Source: an uncultured Burkholderiales bacterium (lineage in GTDB: Bacteria > Pseudomonadota > Gammaproteobacteria > Burkholderiales > Burkholderiaceae_C). Taken from it: a stretch of 64,000 nt of DNA. Under the pieces are notes generated by a model, which had not been told where the DNA came from, did not search any database, and saw only the letters and a program-made list of their open reading frames with translations. Location of the stretch: NCBI GenBank assembly GCA_937891665.1, contig CALAGS010000202.1:1-64000 (forward strand). Direction: 5' to 3'. Shown here piece after piece: positions 50,429 through 60,748 of this stretch; position 1 is the first letter of the stretch, and each line of letters starts with the position of its first letter. Made by a program: the position numbers and the translations under genes.

Positions 50429-50458
50429 AAAAAAAAGGCCCGTTTCCGGGCCTTTTTT
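50429..50458 (+). terminator. Rho-independent (bidirectional) terminator
   Basis: AAAAAAAAGGCCCG-TTTC-CGGGCCTTTTTT hairpin between convergent genes. Confidence 0.88.
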
Positions 50459-50485
50459 GTGGGTGCTTGAAGACACGCCATGAGT

Positions 50486-51472
50486 TCAGTTTTCTGGCTT
50501 CACCGTTTTGATCATCGGGGCCCATTGCTTCAGCTCTTCTCCCACAAACTGGGTGAACCGCGCTGAATCCCAATCGAATGTTTCCATGGATTGCTTGGTC
50601 AGGGTGTCTTTGGCAATTTGGCTCTGCATGATCTTGCGCGTTTCCTTGTTCAATTTATCAACCACGGCTGGCGACATGCCTGATGGGCCGGACAAAGAGA
50701 ACCAAGTCAAGGCAATCAGTTTGGGATAGCCCTGTTCTGAAAAGGTAGGCACATTGGGGAACTCTGGCAAGCGCTTTGAAGACGTGATGGCCAAAGCGCG
50801 CAACTTGCCGCTTTGGATTTGAGCGCTGGCTGTGGAGAGCGTGGTGAACAGTGCCGGAATGTGACCTGCGATGGTGTCGGCTACCGCGGGGCTACCACCT
50901 TTGTAGGCAACGTGTTGCATGGGCGTTTGTGACATCACTTCAAAGGCTTCACCAATCAAGTAGCCATGTGTGCCTTTGCCTGGCGAGCCCCAGCTCACTG
51001 GGTTTGCTTTGGCATAGGCAATGAAGCCTTTCAAATCGGTAATGGGCAGTTGCGCATTGATGGCCAACACAATGGGCGGGCCACCCAACATGGCGATGTG
51101 CGTGAAGTCTTTTAGAGGGTCATAGACCTTTGAATTTTCTGAAGGACCGATGACATGCGAAGCCACGCCAGAGATCACCAAGTTATAGCCATCGGGTGCA
51201 GATTTGGCAACCTGTTGCGAGCCGATCATGCCGCCCGCGCCACCTTTGTTTTCAATCACAAAGGGCTGTTTCAAGGCTTCCGTCAAGCCCACAGAAATGA
51301 GTCGGCCCAACGTATCCGAGCTACCGCCAGCAGCGTAAGGCACCACAATCTTCACGGCGCGCTGAGGCCAGAGAGCATCTTGCGCCATGGCTGTTCCCGT
51401 TCCCAAACCAATGACCACGCCAGCGGCCACACCCAGCAAGCTTGAAGCACTGGCGCGAAAATTTTTAGGCAT
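50486..51472 (-). CDS. Bug-family (TctC-like) substrate-binding protein
   Basis: WPQRAVKIVVPYAAGGSSDTLGRLI; start at MPKNFRASA. Confidence 0.88.
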   Translation of the reverse strand: MPKNFRASASSLLGVAAGVVIGLGTGTAMAQDALWPQRAVKIVVPYAAGGSSDTLGRLISVGLTEALKQPFVIENKGGAGGMIGSQQVAKSAPDGYNLVISGVASHVIGPSENSKVYDPLKDFTHIAMLGGPPIVLAINAQLPITDLKGFIAYAKANPVSWGSPGKGTHGYLIGEAFEVMSQTPMQHVAYKGGSPAVADTIAGHIPALFTTLSTASAQIQSGKLRALAITSSKRLPEFPNVPTFSEQGYPKLIALTWFSLSGPSGMSPAVVDKLNKETRKIMQSQIAKDTLTKQSMETFDWDSARFTQFVGEELKQWAPMIKTVKPEN

Positions 51473-51646
51473 GATTCCGAGAATCAAAGAAAAGTGTTTC
51501 AAGTTCAAATCCTTCAAAAAAGAGTCTATGGTCACCAGTTAACTGTCGGTGAAACGGGCCGATCTGTCAAGCATGGAGAACCGCCGTTCGCCATGCAAGA
51601 ACGAGCAACTCTCACTGGGCTTGGCCGCTTCGGGCCGCAGCACCCC

Positions 51647-52693
51647 TCAAGGCTTGACCCAGCCGCTCGACATCATCTTTTCTGAAACTGGTTTGGTCAG
51701 AAAGATGGTGGTCAAAATACGGGTTAAGTGAAACGCCGTGACGATGGGCGCGCCCAAGCCGAAGGCCTTGGACAAGATGCCCATCTCGGTCATGCCGCCC
51801 GGTGCCATCGACAAGAAGGCGGTCATCACGGCCACATCGGCGCCCTTGGATATCAACCATGCCGCCACCATGCACACCGCCAAAATGCCCAAGGTGACAA
51901 CAGCCACCGAGGCCAGGGTGCGCGGTGCGCGGGTAAAAAACGCGCGATTGATGTGTTGTCCCAAACCCCAACCAATGACAATTTGCGCCGCAATCAATCC
52001 CAAGTCGGGCAAGCGGCCAGTGATGTCGTGGTTGGCGCAAATGGCTGCAATGAGCAAGGCGCCCAAGACCCATGGGTTTGGCATTTTCAGTTTTTGAAAG
52101 CACCAACCTGTGAAAGTGGCTGTGACCAAGAGGCCCACAGACATGGGCCAACTGAGCACCCCAATGCCTGGCGTGGGCATGATCGGCGTGGCCCCACTGG
52201 CCCATGCAATGTAGGACGCGGTTGACGTGACCATCATGATGCGTACCGCGTGGGCGGAGGCTACCACCGCGCCATCAGCACCTGCACGTTGAGCCTGTAC
52301 CGACATCTCAGAAGATGCACCCAATGCGACTGAATAAATGGCTGTGGGGCCATCGACATTGGCCAGCTTTTGCAAAACACGGGCCGACATCACCGACATG
52401 AAAATGCCCACAAACGCACCCAACACCATCCAAGGTGCCAAGCCGCCAATGAGTTGTAAAACTGCAGGCGTGAAATACAAACCAATGGAAGCACCGATGT
52501 AAATCTGTGCCGACTTGCGCGCCAGCACAGGTTGCTTGTGAACCTGATTGGCCATGCTGACACACGCCACGGCCACCATGGGGCCCAAGACCCAAGGCAG
52601 AGGCACATGCACATAAAGTGCACACCACCCACCCAAAACAGCAAAGCCAACAGTGAGCGCGAGTCGGCCCCATCGATTCCAATCGAGCAGCAT
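51647..52693 (-). CDS. AbrB family membrane protein (putative transporter/regulator)
   Basis: Duplicated AbrB-type TM domain; LPWVLGPMVAV, SMAPGGMTEMGI motifs. Confidence 0.85.
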   Translation of the reverse strand: MLLDWNRWGRLALTVGFAVLGGWCALYVHVPLPWVLGPMVAVACVSMANQVHKQPVLARKSAQIYIGASIGLYFTPAVLQLIGGLAPWMVLGAFVGIFMSVMSARVLQKLANVDGPTAIYSVALGASSEMSVQAQRAGADGAVVASAHAVRIMMVTSTASYIAWASGATPIMPTPGIGVLSWPMSVGLLVTATFTGWCFQKLKMPNPWVLGALLIAAICANHDITGRLPDLGLIAAQIVIGWGLGQHINRAFFTRAPRTLASVAVVTLGILAVCMVAAWLISKGADVAVMTAFLSMAPGGMTEMGILSKAFGLGAPIVTAFHLTRILTTIFLTKPVSEKMMSSGWVKP

Positions 52694-53451
52694 TAAGAAC
52701 CTAAGTAAGTGCCGCCGTTCACATGCATGACCTGCCCTGTGACGAACCGTGCTTGATCACTCGCCAAAAAAGTGACCATGGCAGCCACTTCTTCGGCCGT
52801 GCCGCGGCGGTCCATCAAGGGGTGGCGCGTGGCATGGTGGTTGGGTTGCGCAGACGCAGTGCCACTGTTGCGCTGGGTTGAAATCATGCCGGGCGACACA
52901 CAGTTAACCGTGATACCGGGCGCTAAGTCATGGGCCAATGCACGCGTCAAACCCACCAAGCCCGATTTGGCGGTGACCACGTGGGGTCGATTCTTGGCAC
53001 CCGTGTGTGCCGTCAGACCGCCAATGTTGATGACGGCACCCATGGGCGACAGGCGCAGCAGGGGCAGCGCGGCTTGACTGCAATAAAAGGCGCCATCGAG
53101 CACCACCGCCAAAGTGTTGCGCCAATCTTCTACCGACACTTGCTCAAGGGGTGCTTCGCGGCGAATGGCAGCGTTGTTCACCAACACATCTAAGCGACCC
53201 CAATTTGATTCAATCAAGTCCATCATGCCTTGCACGCTGTGCCTGTCAGTGACGTCTGCTACGCACAGAATGGCGGGCGTACCTAGCGCGAGCAATTCAT
53301 CTACCACCGCTTGACCTTCACTGACGGAGGCACGGACATTGATGGCCAAAGCAAAGCCTTGCTTGGACAGCGCATGCGCAATGGCGCGGCCAATGTTGCG
53401 GCCGGCACCCGTGATCAATGCCACTTTTTGATCAGGCTTAAGAGTTGTCAT
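52693..53451 (-). CDS. SDR family protein with atypical active site
   Basis: ALITGAGRNIGRAIA and VNNAA motifs; NIGGLTAHTGAKNRPHVVTAKSGL lacks canonical Ser and Tyr. Confidence 0.88.
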   Translation of the reverse strand: MTTLKPDQKVALITGAGRNIGRAIAHALSKQGFALAINVRASVSEGQAVVDELLALGTPAILCVADVTDRHSVQGMMDLIESNWGRLDVLVNNAAIRREAPLEQVSVEDWRNTLAVVLDGAFYCSQAALPLLRLSPMGAVINIGGLTAHTGAKNRPHVVTAKSGLVGLTRALAHDLAPGITVNCVSPGMISTQRNSGTASAQPNHHATRHPLMDRRGTAEEVAAMVTFLASDQARFVTGQVMHVNGGTYLGS

Positions 53452-53494
53452 GTTTTATTTTTACTGCTTCTAAATTGAACTCACTGCGCTTGGC

Positions 53495-54892
53495 TTATTT
53501 GACTGCCAAGCTGGTCAGAGACACCGCGCTGGCTTTGAACAAGCCATTGACCTGCGACAAAATAGCCGCCGTTTGCACCTCATCCAAGCCACCAAATTTA
53601 CAGTTGGCTTTGAACTTCTGCAGCAGATCAGCATCTGACATCGGGTGATCGACACCGCCTTTGAAAAATCCTTGTCGCTGCTCCAGCACTTGGCCTTTTT
53701 TCAAATGCACGCGCACATGACCCGTGAATTGTTTGGGGTAGGGATTGTGGGGGTCAACGATGTAGCTCACCTTGGCCGCCAATGCGCGAATCTCCGCGCC
53801 TTGCACCACGGCTTCTGTGTAAGCCTCTAAACCGGCGTCGTCGAGCATCAAGCCCGCTGCAATGGCATAGGGAATGCTGAACTTAGCAGCATAAGCATTG
53901 GGGGGTGAATGCTTCAATGACAAGGGTTCCCATAAACGATGCAAGATGCCTTCAGCCGTCTCACACTCAATGCGATCGATCTCGGTCAAGGCCACACCTT
54001 GCGCTGTCAATTCTTGTCGAATCAAACGCGCACAATCAATGAACGGATGCGCCATGGTGCCGCATGCGTAAGGCTTGAATGCAATGGTGGTCCAAATCCA
54101 AGACTGGCCAAAGTCTTTCATCATGGCTTCAAAGTTGCCATCGGTGGTGTTGGCAAAACCATGAAACAAACCATGATGGCCTTCAAACACGGTGGCGGGT
54201 CCTTTGAAGCCCGCTTGCGCCATGCGCACCGCGCGGTAAGCTGACTGCGCCGCCCAGCCAGGGTGCATGCGCTTGGTCCATGAACCATCGGCCAAATACT
54301 CGATGATGCCGCCGGCCATGCTGCCCGCAATGCCAAAGGCATTGACCAGTTGTTCTTCGGTTAATTTAAGTGCTGTACCCAATCCGGCCACGCCGCCCAT
54401 CACCCCAAAAACAGCGGTGGGATGAAAGCCAGCTTTGTGCACGCGTGTGGGCGCCACGGCGCACAAACGGCACATCACCTCGACACCCATGGCCACACCC
54501 CGAAGCAAAGCTTCGCCTGACAAGGCATGGCGCTCGGCAGCAGCCAACAAGGCAGGCACAATGACCACGCCGGCATGCACGGGGCCGCCTTCGTAGGTGT
54601 CGTCAAAGTCTTCGCCGTGTGCAGCAATGCCGTTGACAAACGCAGCGCCTTCAACACCACACTTTTGCTCAAAGCCAAATACGGTGCATTGGCCTTCTTG
54701 CTCAAATGAGCTGAGGGCCGCCTTGACATAAAACTCATGACGCGCCGCAATGCAAATGCCCGCTACGTCCATGATCAATCGCTGGCCCACGTGCTGGCCT
54801 AATGCGTCATTTTCCGGATGGGCATTGACGATGCCTTGTGCCAATTGCTGCGCAATGGTCGGTTCTGTTTGGGCATCTTGGTGTTGGCTCAT
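53495..54892 (-). CDS. MmgE/PrpD family protein (paralogue 1)
   Basis: GEDFDDTYEGGPVHAGVVIVPALLA, SWTKRMHPGWAAQSAYRA, YACGTMAHPFIDC. Confidence 0.9.
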   Translation of the reverse strand: MSQHQDAQTEPTIAQQLAQGIVNAHPENDALGQHVGQRLIMDVAGICIAARHEFYVKAALSSFEQEGQCTVFGFEQKCGVEGAAFVNGIAAHGEDFDDTYEGGPVHAGVVIVPALLAAAERHALSGEALLRGVAMGVEVMCRLCAVAPTRVHKAGFHPTAVFGVMGGVAGLGTALKLTEEQLVNAFGIAGSMAGGIIEYLADGSWTKRMHPGWAAQSAYRAVRMAQAGFKGPATVFEGHHGLFHGFANTTDGNFEAMMKDFGQSWIWTTIAFKPYACGTMAHPFIDCARLIRQELTAQGVALTEIDRIECETAEGILHRLWEPLSLKHSPPNAYAAKFSIPYAIAAGLMLDDAGLEAYTEAVVQGAEIRALAAKVSYIVDPHNPYPKQFTGHVRVHLKKGQVLEQRQGFFKGGVDHPMSDADLLQKFKANCKFGGLDEVQTAAILSQVNGLFKASAVSLTSLAVK

Positions 54893-56373
54893 TTGGCAGA
54901 CTTTCGACGTTCAGAGATTTCTTTCCAGAGCGAGTAAGCGGAGAGCAGTGCCGACAGGCCCAACAAAATAGCGGAGGCCGTATCGGTCACAAAAATGCTG
55001 TGCTCGCCCCCAGAGATGAGCAGGCTTCGTCTGTAATTTGACTCCACCATGAAACCCAACACCATGCCCAGCACCATGGGAAGAACGGGTATTTTGAGCA
55101 GGCGCATGGCATAACCCAACACACCAATGAGCAAGACCAAAGCACAATCAAACAAACTCTGCTGAATGGCAAAGACGCCCGACATGACCAGAGCCAAAAT
55201 AAAAGCAATCAAGTAAGGCTTGGGCCGATTGACCAGCCACATGCAGGGCGACAAAATGACAAGGCCAATGAGGAACATGGCGATGTTGGCGATGAGCAAA
55301 CCACCATACAGGCCATACACCACTTCAGGTGCTTTTTGGAACAACATGGGGCCGGGCTGCAAACCATGAATCAAAAAGCCACCTAGCAATATAGCGGCTG
55401 AATTAGAGCCGGGAATGCCCAAACTGAGCAGTGGCACCAAGGCCGTGGCGGTGACCACGTTGTTGGCGGATTCGGGTGCCGCCACACCTTCTGGCGAGCC
55501 CTTACCAAACTCCTCTGGATGCTTGGACCAGCGCTTGGCTTCTGTGTAGGCCATGAAGGCGGCGACGGTTCCGCCGGCACCGGGCGTAACGCCCTCAAAG
55601 GTACCAATGGCCGCGCCAATGGCTTGGGGTTTGAAGAGCCGCTTGCTCATGGCCCAGTTGGGCAATTTCAAGCGCATCGAACCCGTGTGACCGCGGGCCC
55701 ACGGCGGCTCGCCAATTTGAACCAGCATTTCAGTGACTGCAAACAAGCCCACCATGACCAGAATGGGTTTAACACCGTCCAATAAATCGACAGAGCCAAA
55801 GGTAAAGCGTTGCACGCCAGACACAGGGTCGCTGCCAATGAAGGCCACCATCAATCCCATGCACGCGGCGATCAAGCCGCGGAGCAGCGAACCACCCGAC
55901 AAGCCTGCGATCACCGACAAGCCCAAGATGCCCAATGAAAAATAAGCGGCTGGTGTAAAGGCCAAGGCCACTTGCGCCAAGCTTTCAGTGCAAAGCACCA
56001 GTACCAGCAAACCAAACAAACCACCATAAAGCCCCGACATCAAGGAGATGCCCAGGGCCTCACCTGCTTGTCCGCGCTTGGCCATTTCATTGCCATCAAT
56101 GACGGTGGCAGAAGCCGAGTTGGTGCCGGGCGTGCGAATCAGAATGGCAGGAATAGAGCCACCATACTCAGCGCCCACATACACGCTGGCCAACAAAACC
56201 AAGGCATTGGTGGCTTCCATCCCAACCGTAAAAGGCAACAGCAATGCCATGGCAATGGAGGGTGAAATGCCAGGCAAAGCGCCGCCAAAAATGCCCCATA
56301 ACACACCCGCAAACGCTGACAAGATGACCCAACCCGAAGACAGGTTAGAAAGGGCTAACAAAAAACTGTCCAT
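54889..56373 (-). CDS. tctA: Tripartite tricarboxylate transporter large permease
   Basis: LWGIFGGALPGISPSIAMALLLPFT, YGGSIPAILIRTPGTNSASAT, APESANNVVTATALVPLLSLGIPGS. Confidence 0.95.
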   Translation of the reverse strand: MDSFLLALSNLSSGWVILSAFAGVLWGIFGGALPGISPSIAMALLLPFTVGMEATNALVLLASVYVGAEYGGSIPAILIRTPGTNSASATVIDGNEMAKRGQAGEALGISLMSGLYGGLFGLLVLVLCTESLAQVALAFTPAAYFSLGILGLSVIAGLSGGSLLRGLIAACMGLMVAFIGSDPVSGVQRFTFGSVDLLDGVKPILVMVGLFAVTEMLVQIGEPPWARGHTGSMRLKLPNWAMSKRLFKPQAIGAAIGTFEGVTPGAGGTVAAFMAYTEAKRWSKHPEEFGKGSPEGVAAPESANNVVTATALVPLLSLGIPGSNSAAILLGGFLIHGLQPGPMLFQKAPEVVYGLYGGLLIANIAMFLIGLVILSPCMWLVNRPKPYLIAFILALVMSGVFAIQQSLFDCALVLLIGVLGYAMRLLKIPVLPMVLGMVLGFMVESNYRRSLLISGGEHSIFVTDTASAILLGLSALLSAYSLWKEISERRKSAK

Positions 56374-56376
56374 GCG

Positions 56377-56874
56377 TTATTTTCCAATCCACTGCGACCA
56401 CATTCCTGTAGGCAAGCGAATTTCTAATGCGTAGTCAAACGACAACCACAGCAAGGGGCCGGTGAGCAAGGCGCACCACATCAAAGTTTTAAACTGGCGC
56501 GCGCCGCCAAAATAAGCCACGGCCGCCACCATCACACCAATGCAGAGAATGAAACCAAAAACCGAAACCAACGCGACAAAACCAAGCAAGATGGCCAGCA
56601 AGCCCAAGGCTTTAAAGTGCGGGTGTTCACTGCCGCCAGGCTCGGGGGCTTCCACGGACTCAGAAGTCGCTGGTGCTTTGGATGGCAGCCAAGACTTCAA
56701 AAACAAAAACACAGCAACGATGCCCAAGAAGATGCCAATGGCCGTTGGCACGCCCGCCACGCCCACGGCATCGGCCAGCAAACTGTCTTCAATTAAACTG
56801 GCCTGGTAAACATAAACGGTCGAGCCGATCATGCCCAACAAACCCGTTAGGCGATCTTTTTGCTGTGCATTCAT
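56377..56874 (-). CDS. tctB: Tripartite tricarboxylate transporter small permease
   Basis: 4-TM small protein between tctA and a tctC-like gene. Confidence 0.85.
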   Translation of the reverse strand: MNAQQKDRLTGLLGMIGSTVYVYQASLIEDSLLADAVGVAGVPTAIGIFLGIVAVFLFLKSWLPSKAPATSESVEAPEPGGSEHPHFKALGLLAILLGFVALVSVFGFILCIGVMVAAVAYFGGARQFKTLMWCALLTGPLLWLSFDYALEIRLPTGMWSQWIGK

Positions 56875-57842
56875 TTCAGCAAGCCCATCTCTTTAAAGTC
56901 TTGCGCTGTTTCTTGTGCCACGTCTTGAATGAATTTGCGCGCTGCTTCTCTGCCGAGCAACATGGGCGTCAAGTGATCTTTCGTGTACTCCGTTTTGTAA
57001 GCGGGCAATTCCAGTACCTTGCGAGCGCCTTCTTCCCAAGCCTTGGCAATGTTGTCTGGCACGCCCTTGGGACTGGCCAAACCTCTGAACTTGCGAATGA
57101 CCACGTCGTAACCCTGCTCTTTAGCGGTTGGCAGTTGTGGCAATCCGGCCAAGCGTTTTTCTGACAAAGTGGCCAGCAAACGAACCTTGCCTGCTTCCAA
57201 CTGGCCCTGCAACTCTTGAATTTCACCGATGCCAATGTCATAGGTTCCATTCAGCACACCAATCATTTGATCGCCACCGCCCTCATGGCTCACGATGGGC
57301 ACTTTGACGCCGGCAGCACGCGCAAGCTTCTCCATGCCAATCCGCTCTAAAGACGCTGGGTTGGAAGCGCCCCAACGTGATTTACCAGGATTGGCCTTGG
57401 CATGCGCCATCACATCTTGCAGCGTTTTAAACGGTGAATCTGAGCGCGTGAAAATCACCTCAGGGTCAATGAACACGATCAGCATGGGGTCTAAGCCGTC
57501 ATAGCCTACAGAGGGTTTGGACAACAAGGTAGTTTGAATGTAAGTGGGCGTGGTGCCATAAAACAGTGAGCCATCGGTGGGTCCTTTGGCTACGTGCGCC
57601 AAGGCCTTGGCGCCACTGCCGCCACGAATATTTTCGACAGCAAAGTTGGTTTTCATGATCGGCGCCATGTATTTGGCCAATTCGCGCAAAAACACATCGG
57701 TTCCACCGCCCGGACTGGAGTGCGTCACCAAGGTCACGCGGGGCACCGGATAAGGGGCCGCTGTTTGCGCCTGCACGGAAGTCAAGCCTGCACAGGCCAA
57801 GCAAATGGCCATTGCCGTTTTCAAACTCAAAATGTGTTTCAT
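56871..57842 (-). CDS. tctC: Bug-family (TctC-like) substrate-binding protein
   Basis: Signal peptide from MKHILSLKTAM; VTLVTHSSPGGGTDVFLRELAKYM; overlaps tctB by 4 nt. Confidence 0.88.
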   Translation of the reverse strand: MKHILSLKTAMAICLACAGLTSVQAQTAAPYPVPRVTLVTHSSPGGGTDVFLRELAKYMAPIMKTNFAVENIRGGSGAKALAHVAKGPTDGSLFYGTTPTYIQTTLLSKPSVGYDGLDPMLIVFIDPEVIFTRSDSPFKTLQDVMAHAKANPGKSRWGASNPASLERIGMEKLARAAGVKVPIVSHEGGGDQMIGVLNGTYDIGIGEIQELQGQLEAGKVRLLATLSEKRLAGLPQLPTAKEQGYDVVIRKFRGLASPKGVPDNIAKAWEEGARKVLELPAYKTEYTKDHLTPMLLGREAARKFIQDVAQETAQDFKEMGLLK

Positions 57843-57906
57843 AAGGGTCTCCATGGGTTGAAAAAAGTCCTGGATTTTTCGCCTTCAGGACTGAGTTTTT
57901 TATAAC

Positions 57907-59283
57907 TTATTGCGTCAAACTTTTCAGCAAGGCTTTTAAATCTTGTTGAGTTGCCAAACTCATGCACAAGTTCCAAGCTTGTTCTGTTTTTTGTGCACCC
58001 AAAATTGGCGTGCTTTGATCGACAAACTTGGCCTTGAGTTGCTCATTGCTCATGGGCTTTTCCAAACTGCCAATGGCGCGCTCAATGTAAATGTGGTGCT
58101 TTTGTCCGTCGGTGGTTTCAACGGTAACGTCAACAGATGCTTCGTGAATGCTTCGGTCCACGATCAAATCCACTTTGTCGCGCACGCCAATCACAAGAGG
58201 CGAGCGCACGACATCGTCAGCGTATTCGTGTTCGCCTGCGCGGCCATAAATGAGGGCTACAGCACATGAATGGAAAACGCTGAACTTGGCCAGCAATCCG
58301 TCGGTGGGTGTTTTCTTGCCTGTGAGTTCTTGCACCAAAGGATGGGCTTTCAATGTGACTTTGGCCACTTGCTCGGGCTTCAAATTGTGCTTCTCGCGCA
58401 ATTGCACGCAGGCATCAATGGCGGGGTGGATCACAATGCCGCAGGCAAAAGGCTTGTAGGTGTTGAGTTCAATTTCCCAAGTTTTTCCTAAGTTTTCTGT
58501 GACTTCTTTCCAATCGGTTTTATCGGAAAAGACTTGCATCAAGCCGCGCGGAGCTTCCAAGGCGCGGGCTGAAGAGGTGTAACCATGCTTGGCCATCAAA
58601 GCAGACATCAAGCCCACTTTGGCGGCACCACCGGGGTGGAAAGGTTTGGTCATGGTGCCAAACTGCTCACGCAAACCAACGGGTTGTGAAGCGGCAATGC
58701 CCAGCGCCATTTGGGTTTGCTTGGCATTCAAACCTAGGAGGCGTGAGCAGGCCGCCGCACTGCCCAACATGCCCGTAGAACCAGTGATGTGCCAGCCGCG
58801 GTCGTAGTGATTGGGATACACCGCATTGCCCACGCGGCAAGAAACTTCTACACCCAACACCAAGGCATCAACAAGTTGACGACCGCTTGAGCCCAGGTGC
58901 TCGCCCAATGCCAAGATGGCGGAGGCCACGGGCCCAGCTGGGTGAATGATGGTCTTCAGATGCGTGTCGTCAAAGTCAAAAGTGTGTGAACTGATGCCAT
59001 TGAGCAAAGCCGCATTGGCCATGTCGACGCGGTCACTTCGGCCCAACACAGAAGCTTGGGCAGATGGCGCCAGCTCTTTCACAGCGCCCAATGCGGCTTC
59101 CATGGTTTCATGGGTGCTGGGCCCCACAGCGCAACCGGCCCAGTTGGCAAAGGTGCGGTGGGCTTGGGCTTCCACGGCATCAGACCAGCCCCTGGAAGGA
59201 TGTGAGGCAACAAATTCAGCCAAAAGCTGAGTGATGGCGGGGGCATTGGCGTCGGCAACGACGGTGGTATTTCGTGCGGTCAT
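57907..59283 (-). CDS. MmgE/PrpD family protein (paralogue 2)
   Basis: HTFDFDDTHLKTIIHPAGPVASAILALGE, KPFHPGGAAKVGLMSALMA, FACGIVIHPAIDAC. Confidence 0.9.
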   Translation of the reverse strand: MTARNTTVVADANAPAITQLLAEFVASHPSRGWSDAVEAQAHRTFANWAGCAVGPSTHETMEAALGAVKELAPSAQASVLGRSDRVDMANAALLNGISSHTFDFDDTHLKTIIHPAGPVASAILALGEHLGSSGRQLVDALVLGVEVSCRVGNAVYPNHYDRGWHITGSTGMLGSAAACSRLLGLNAKQTQMALGIAASQPVGLREQFGTMTKPFHPGGAAKVGLMSALMAKHGYTSSARALEAPRGLMQVFSDKTDWKEVTENLGKTWEIELNTYKPFACGIVIHPAIDACVQLREKHNLKPEQVAKVTLKAHPLVQELTGKKTPTDGLLAKFSVFHSCAVALIYGRAGEHEYADDVVRSPLVIGVRDKVDLIVDRSIHEASVDVTVETTDGQKHHIYIERAIGSLEKPMSNEQLKAKFVDQSTPILGAQKTEQAWNLCMSLATQQDLKALLKSLTQ

Positions 59284-59474
59284 AAAAAATCAGGGGTAAA
59301 AGCCCCTTCAATTGATCAAAAGAAGCAACGATCATAGGGTAATCGTGGGTTTTTCACACGAGAGCTCACAGGCAGACACTCCGAAAACAGAACAAAGCGG
59401 CCTGAATAGCCAGAGATTTCCTCACAATCAAAGTAGTTCTTGCGTGTCTACCCTCCCTGCAACGCGATTGACCC

Positions 59475-60683
59475 ATGTCAGTCACGGGAAAAGCCACTCG
59501 GTTTAGACTAGGCGCTATCTATTTTGATGGCACCCAAACACGGCCTCTGCGACTTGAGTTTTTCGCCTTACTTATGACTACAAACGCCACCCCCGACCAT
59601 TTGCATCCTATTCCGCCAGATCAGGACATGCCGCACCGCAAAATCATTCGCGAGTGGCTCAAACCCTTGTCTGATCGCTCCACTTTGCGCGCCTTTGTTC
59701 TCTTGCTGGTTGACACGGCCTTGTTCATGGGGCTTGTGGCAGGCACCGTGCTGTTCGAATCTGTGTGGCTCAAACTTTTGTGCGGCTCTGCGGCTGGCTT
59801 CGTCATTGGCCGCTTGTTCATCATTGGCCATGACGCTTGTCACCAAAGCCTCACGCCGCACCGCGAACTCAACAAGTGGATTGGCCGTTACGCCTTCTTG
59901 TACTCGCTCACGCCATTCAGCCTTTGGGACACCGGTCACAACGTGGTGCACCACGGCTACACCAACCTGAAAGGTGTTGACTTTGTTTGGACACCGCTGA
60001 CCGCAGAGGAATTTGCTGCCCTCGGCCCCTTTGGCCGCTTGATGCAATATCTTTACCGAAGCGGCTGGGCCCCGGGTTTGTATTACCTTGTTGAAATTTG
60101 GTGGAAGCGCGAATTCTTCCCAAACAAAACACACATGCCAACACGCCGTCCGATTTTCTTCAAAGACAGCTTGTTGGTCACAGTGTTTGGCGTACTTTGG
60201 ATGGGTGTGATGACCTATGCAGCTATCGCCACCGGTCAATCTGTATGGCTCACATTGCTGATGGGCGTCTTCGTGCCCTTCCTGTTTTGGAACACCATGA
60301 TTGGTTTCGTGGTGTATGTTCACCACACTCATGTGCGAGTGTCTTGGCACAACGACAAATCGGCATGGACCAAAGCTCAGCCCTTTGTCTCTACCACCGT
60401 GCACCTGACTTTTCCCATGAAGATTGGCAACATGGTGCACCACATCATGGAGCACACCGCACACCATGTGGACATGAGCATTCCGCTTTATCGCTTGAAA
60501 AAAGCACAGGCCAAGTTAGAAGAAATGCTGCCAGGCCGCATCATTGTTCAACCCTTCTCTTGGGGCTGGTATTTTAAAACAGCCAAGGCTTGCAAACTCT
60601 ATGACTTCACCCGCGAATGCTGGACCGATTTTCAAGGCCACATGACCAGCCCTGTGCGCGGCAACTTGCCTGCCAAGCCTTAA
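59475..60683 (+). CDS. Fatty acid desaturase (start may be 59574)
   Basis: His boxes HDACHQ, HNVVHH, HHIMEHTAHH. Confidence 0.87.
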   Translation: MSVTGKATRFRLGAIYFDGTQTRPLRLEFFALLMTTNATPDHLHPIPPDQDMPHRKIIREWLKPLSDRSTLRAFVLLLVDTALFMGLVAGTVLFESVWLKLLCGSAAGFVIGRLFIIGHDACHQSLTPHRELNKWIGRYAFLYSLTPFSLWDTGHNVVHHGYTNLKGVDFVWTPLTAEEFAALGPFGRLMQYLYRSGWAPGLYYLVEIWWKREFFPNKTHMPTRRPIFFKDSLLVTVFGVLWMGVMTYAAIATGQSVWLTLLMGVFVPFLFWNTMIGFVVYVHHTHVRVSWHNDKSAWTKAQPFVSTTVHLTFPMKIGNMVHHIMEHTAHHVDMSIPLYRLKKAQAKLEEMLPGRIIVQPFSWGWYFKTAKACKLYDFTRECWTDFQGHMTSPVRGNLPAKP

Positions 60684-60719
60684 GTCTTTTCAACCCGGCC
60701 TGAAGGTCGATTCAGATGC

Positions 60720-60748
60720 AAAAAAGCGCTTCTTACGAAGCGTTTTTT
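60720..60748. terminator. Bidirectional Rho-independent terminator between desaturase and pgk
   Basis: AAAAAAGCGCTTC-TTAC-GAAGCGTTTTTT. Confidence 0.8.

Noticed and set aside
20776-59283. Island as a transposon, integrative element or prophage
   Set aside because: No transposase, integrase, phage gene, tRNA or flanking direct repeat was recognised; island status rests only on gene content.
59568-60467. 299-aa minus-strand ORF opposite the desaturase
   Set aside because: Mirror of the desaturase coding frame; His/Cys content reflects the antisense of real His boxes.
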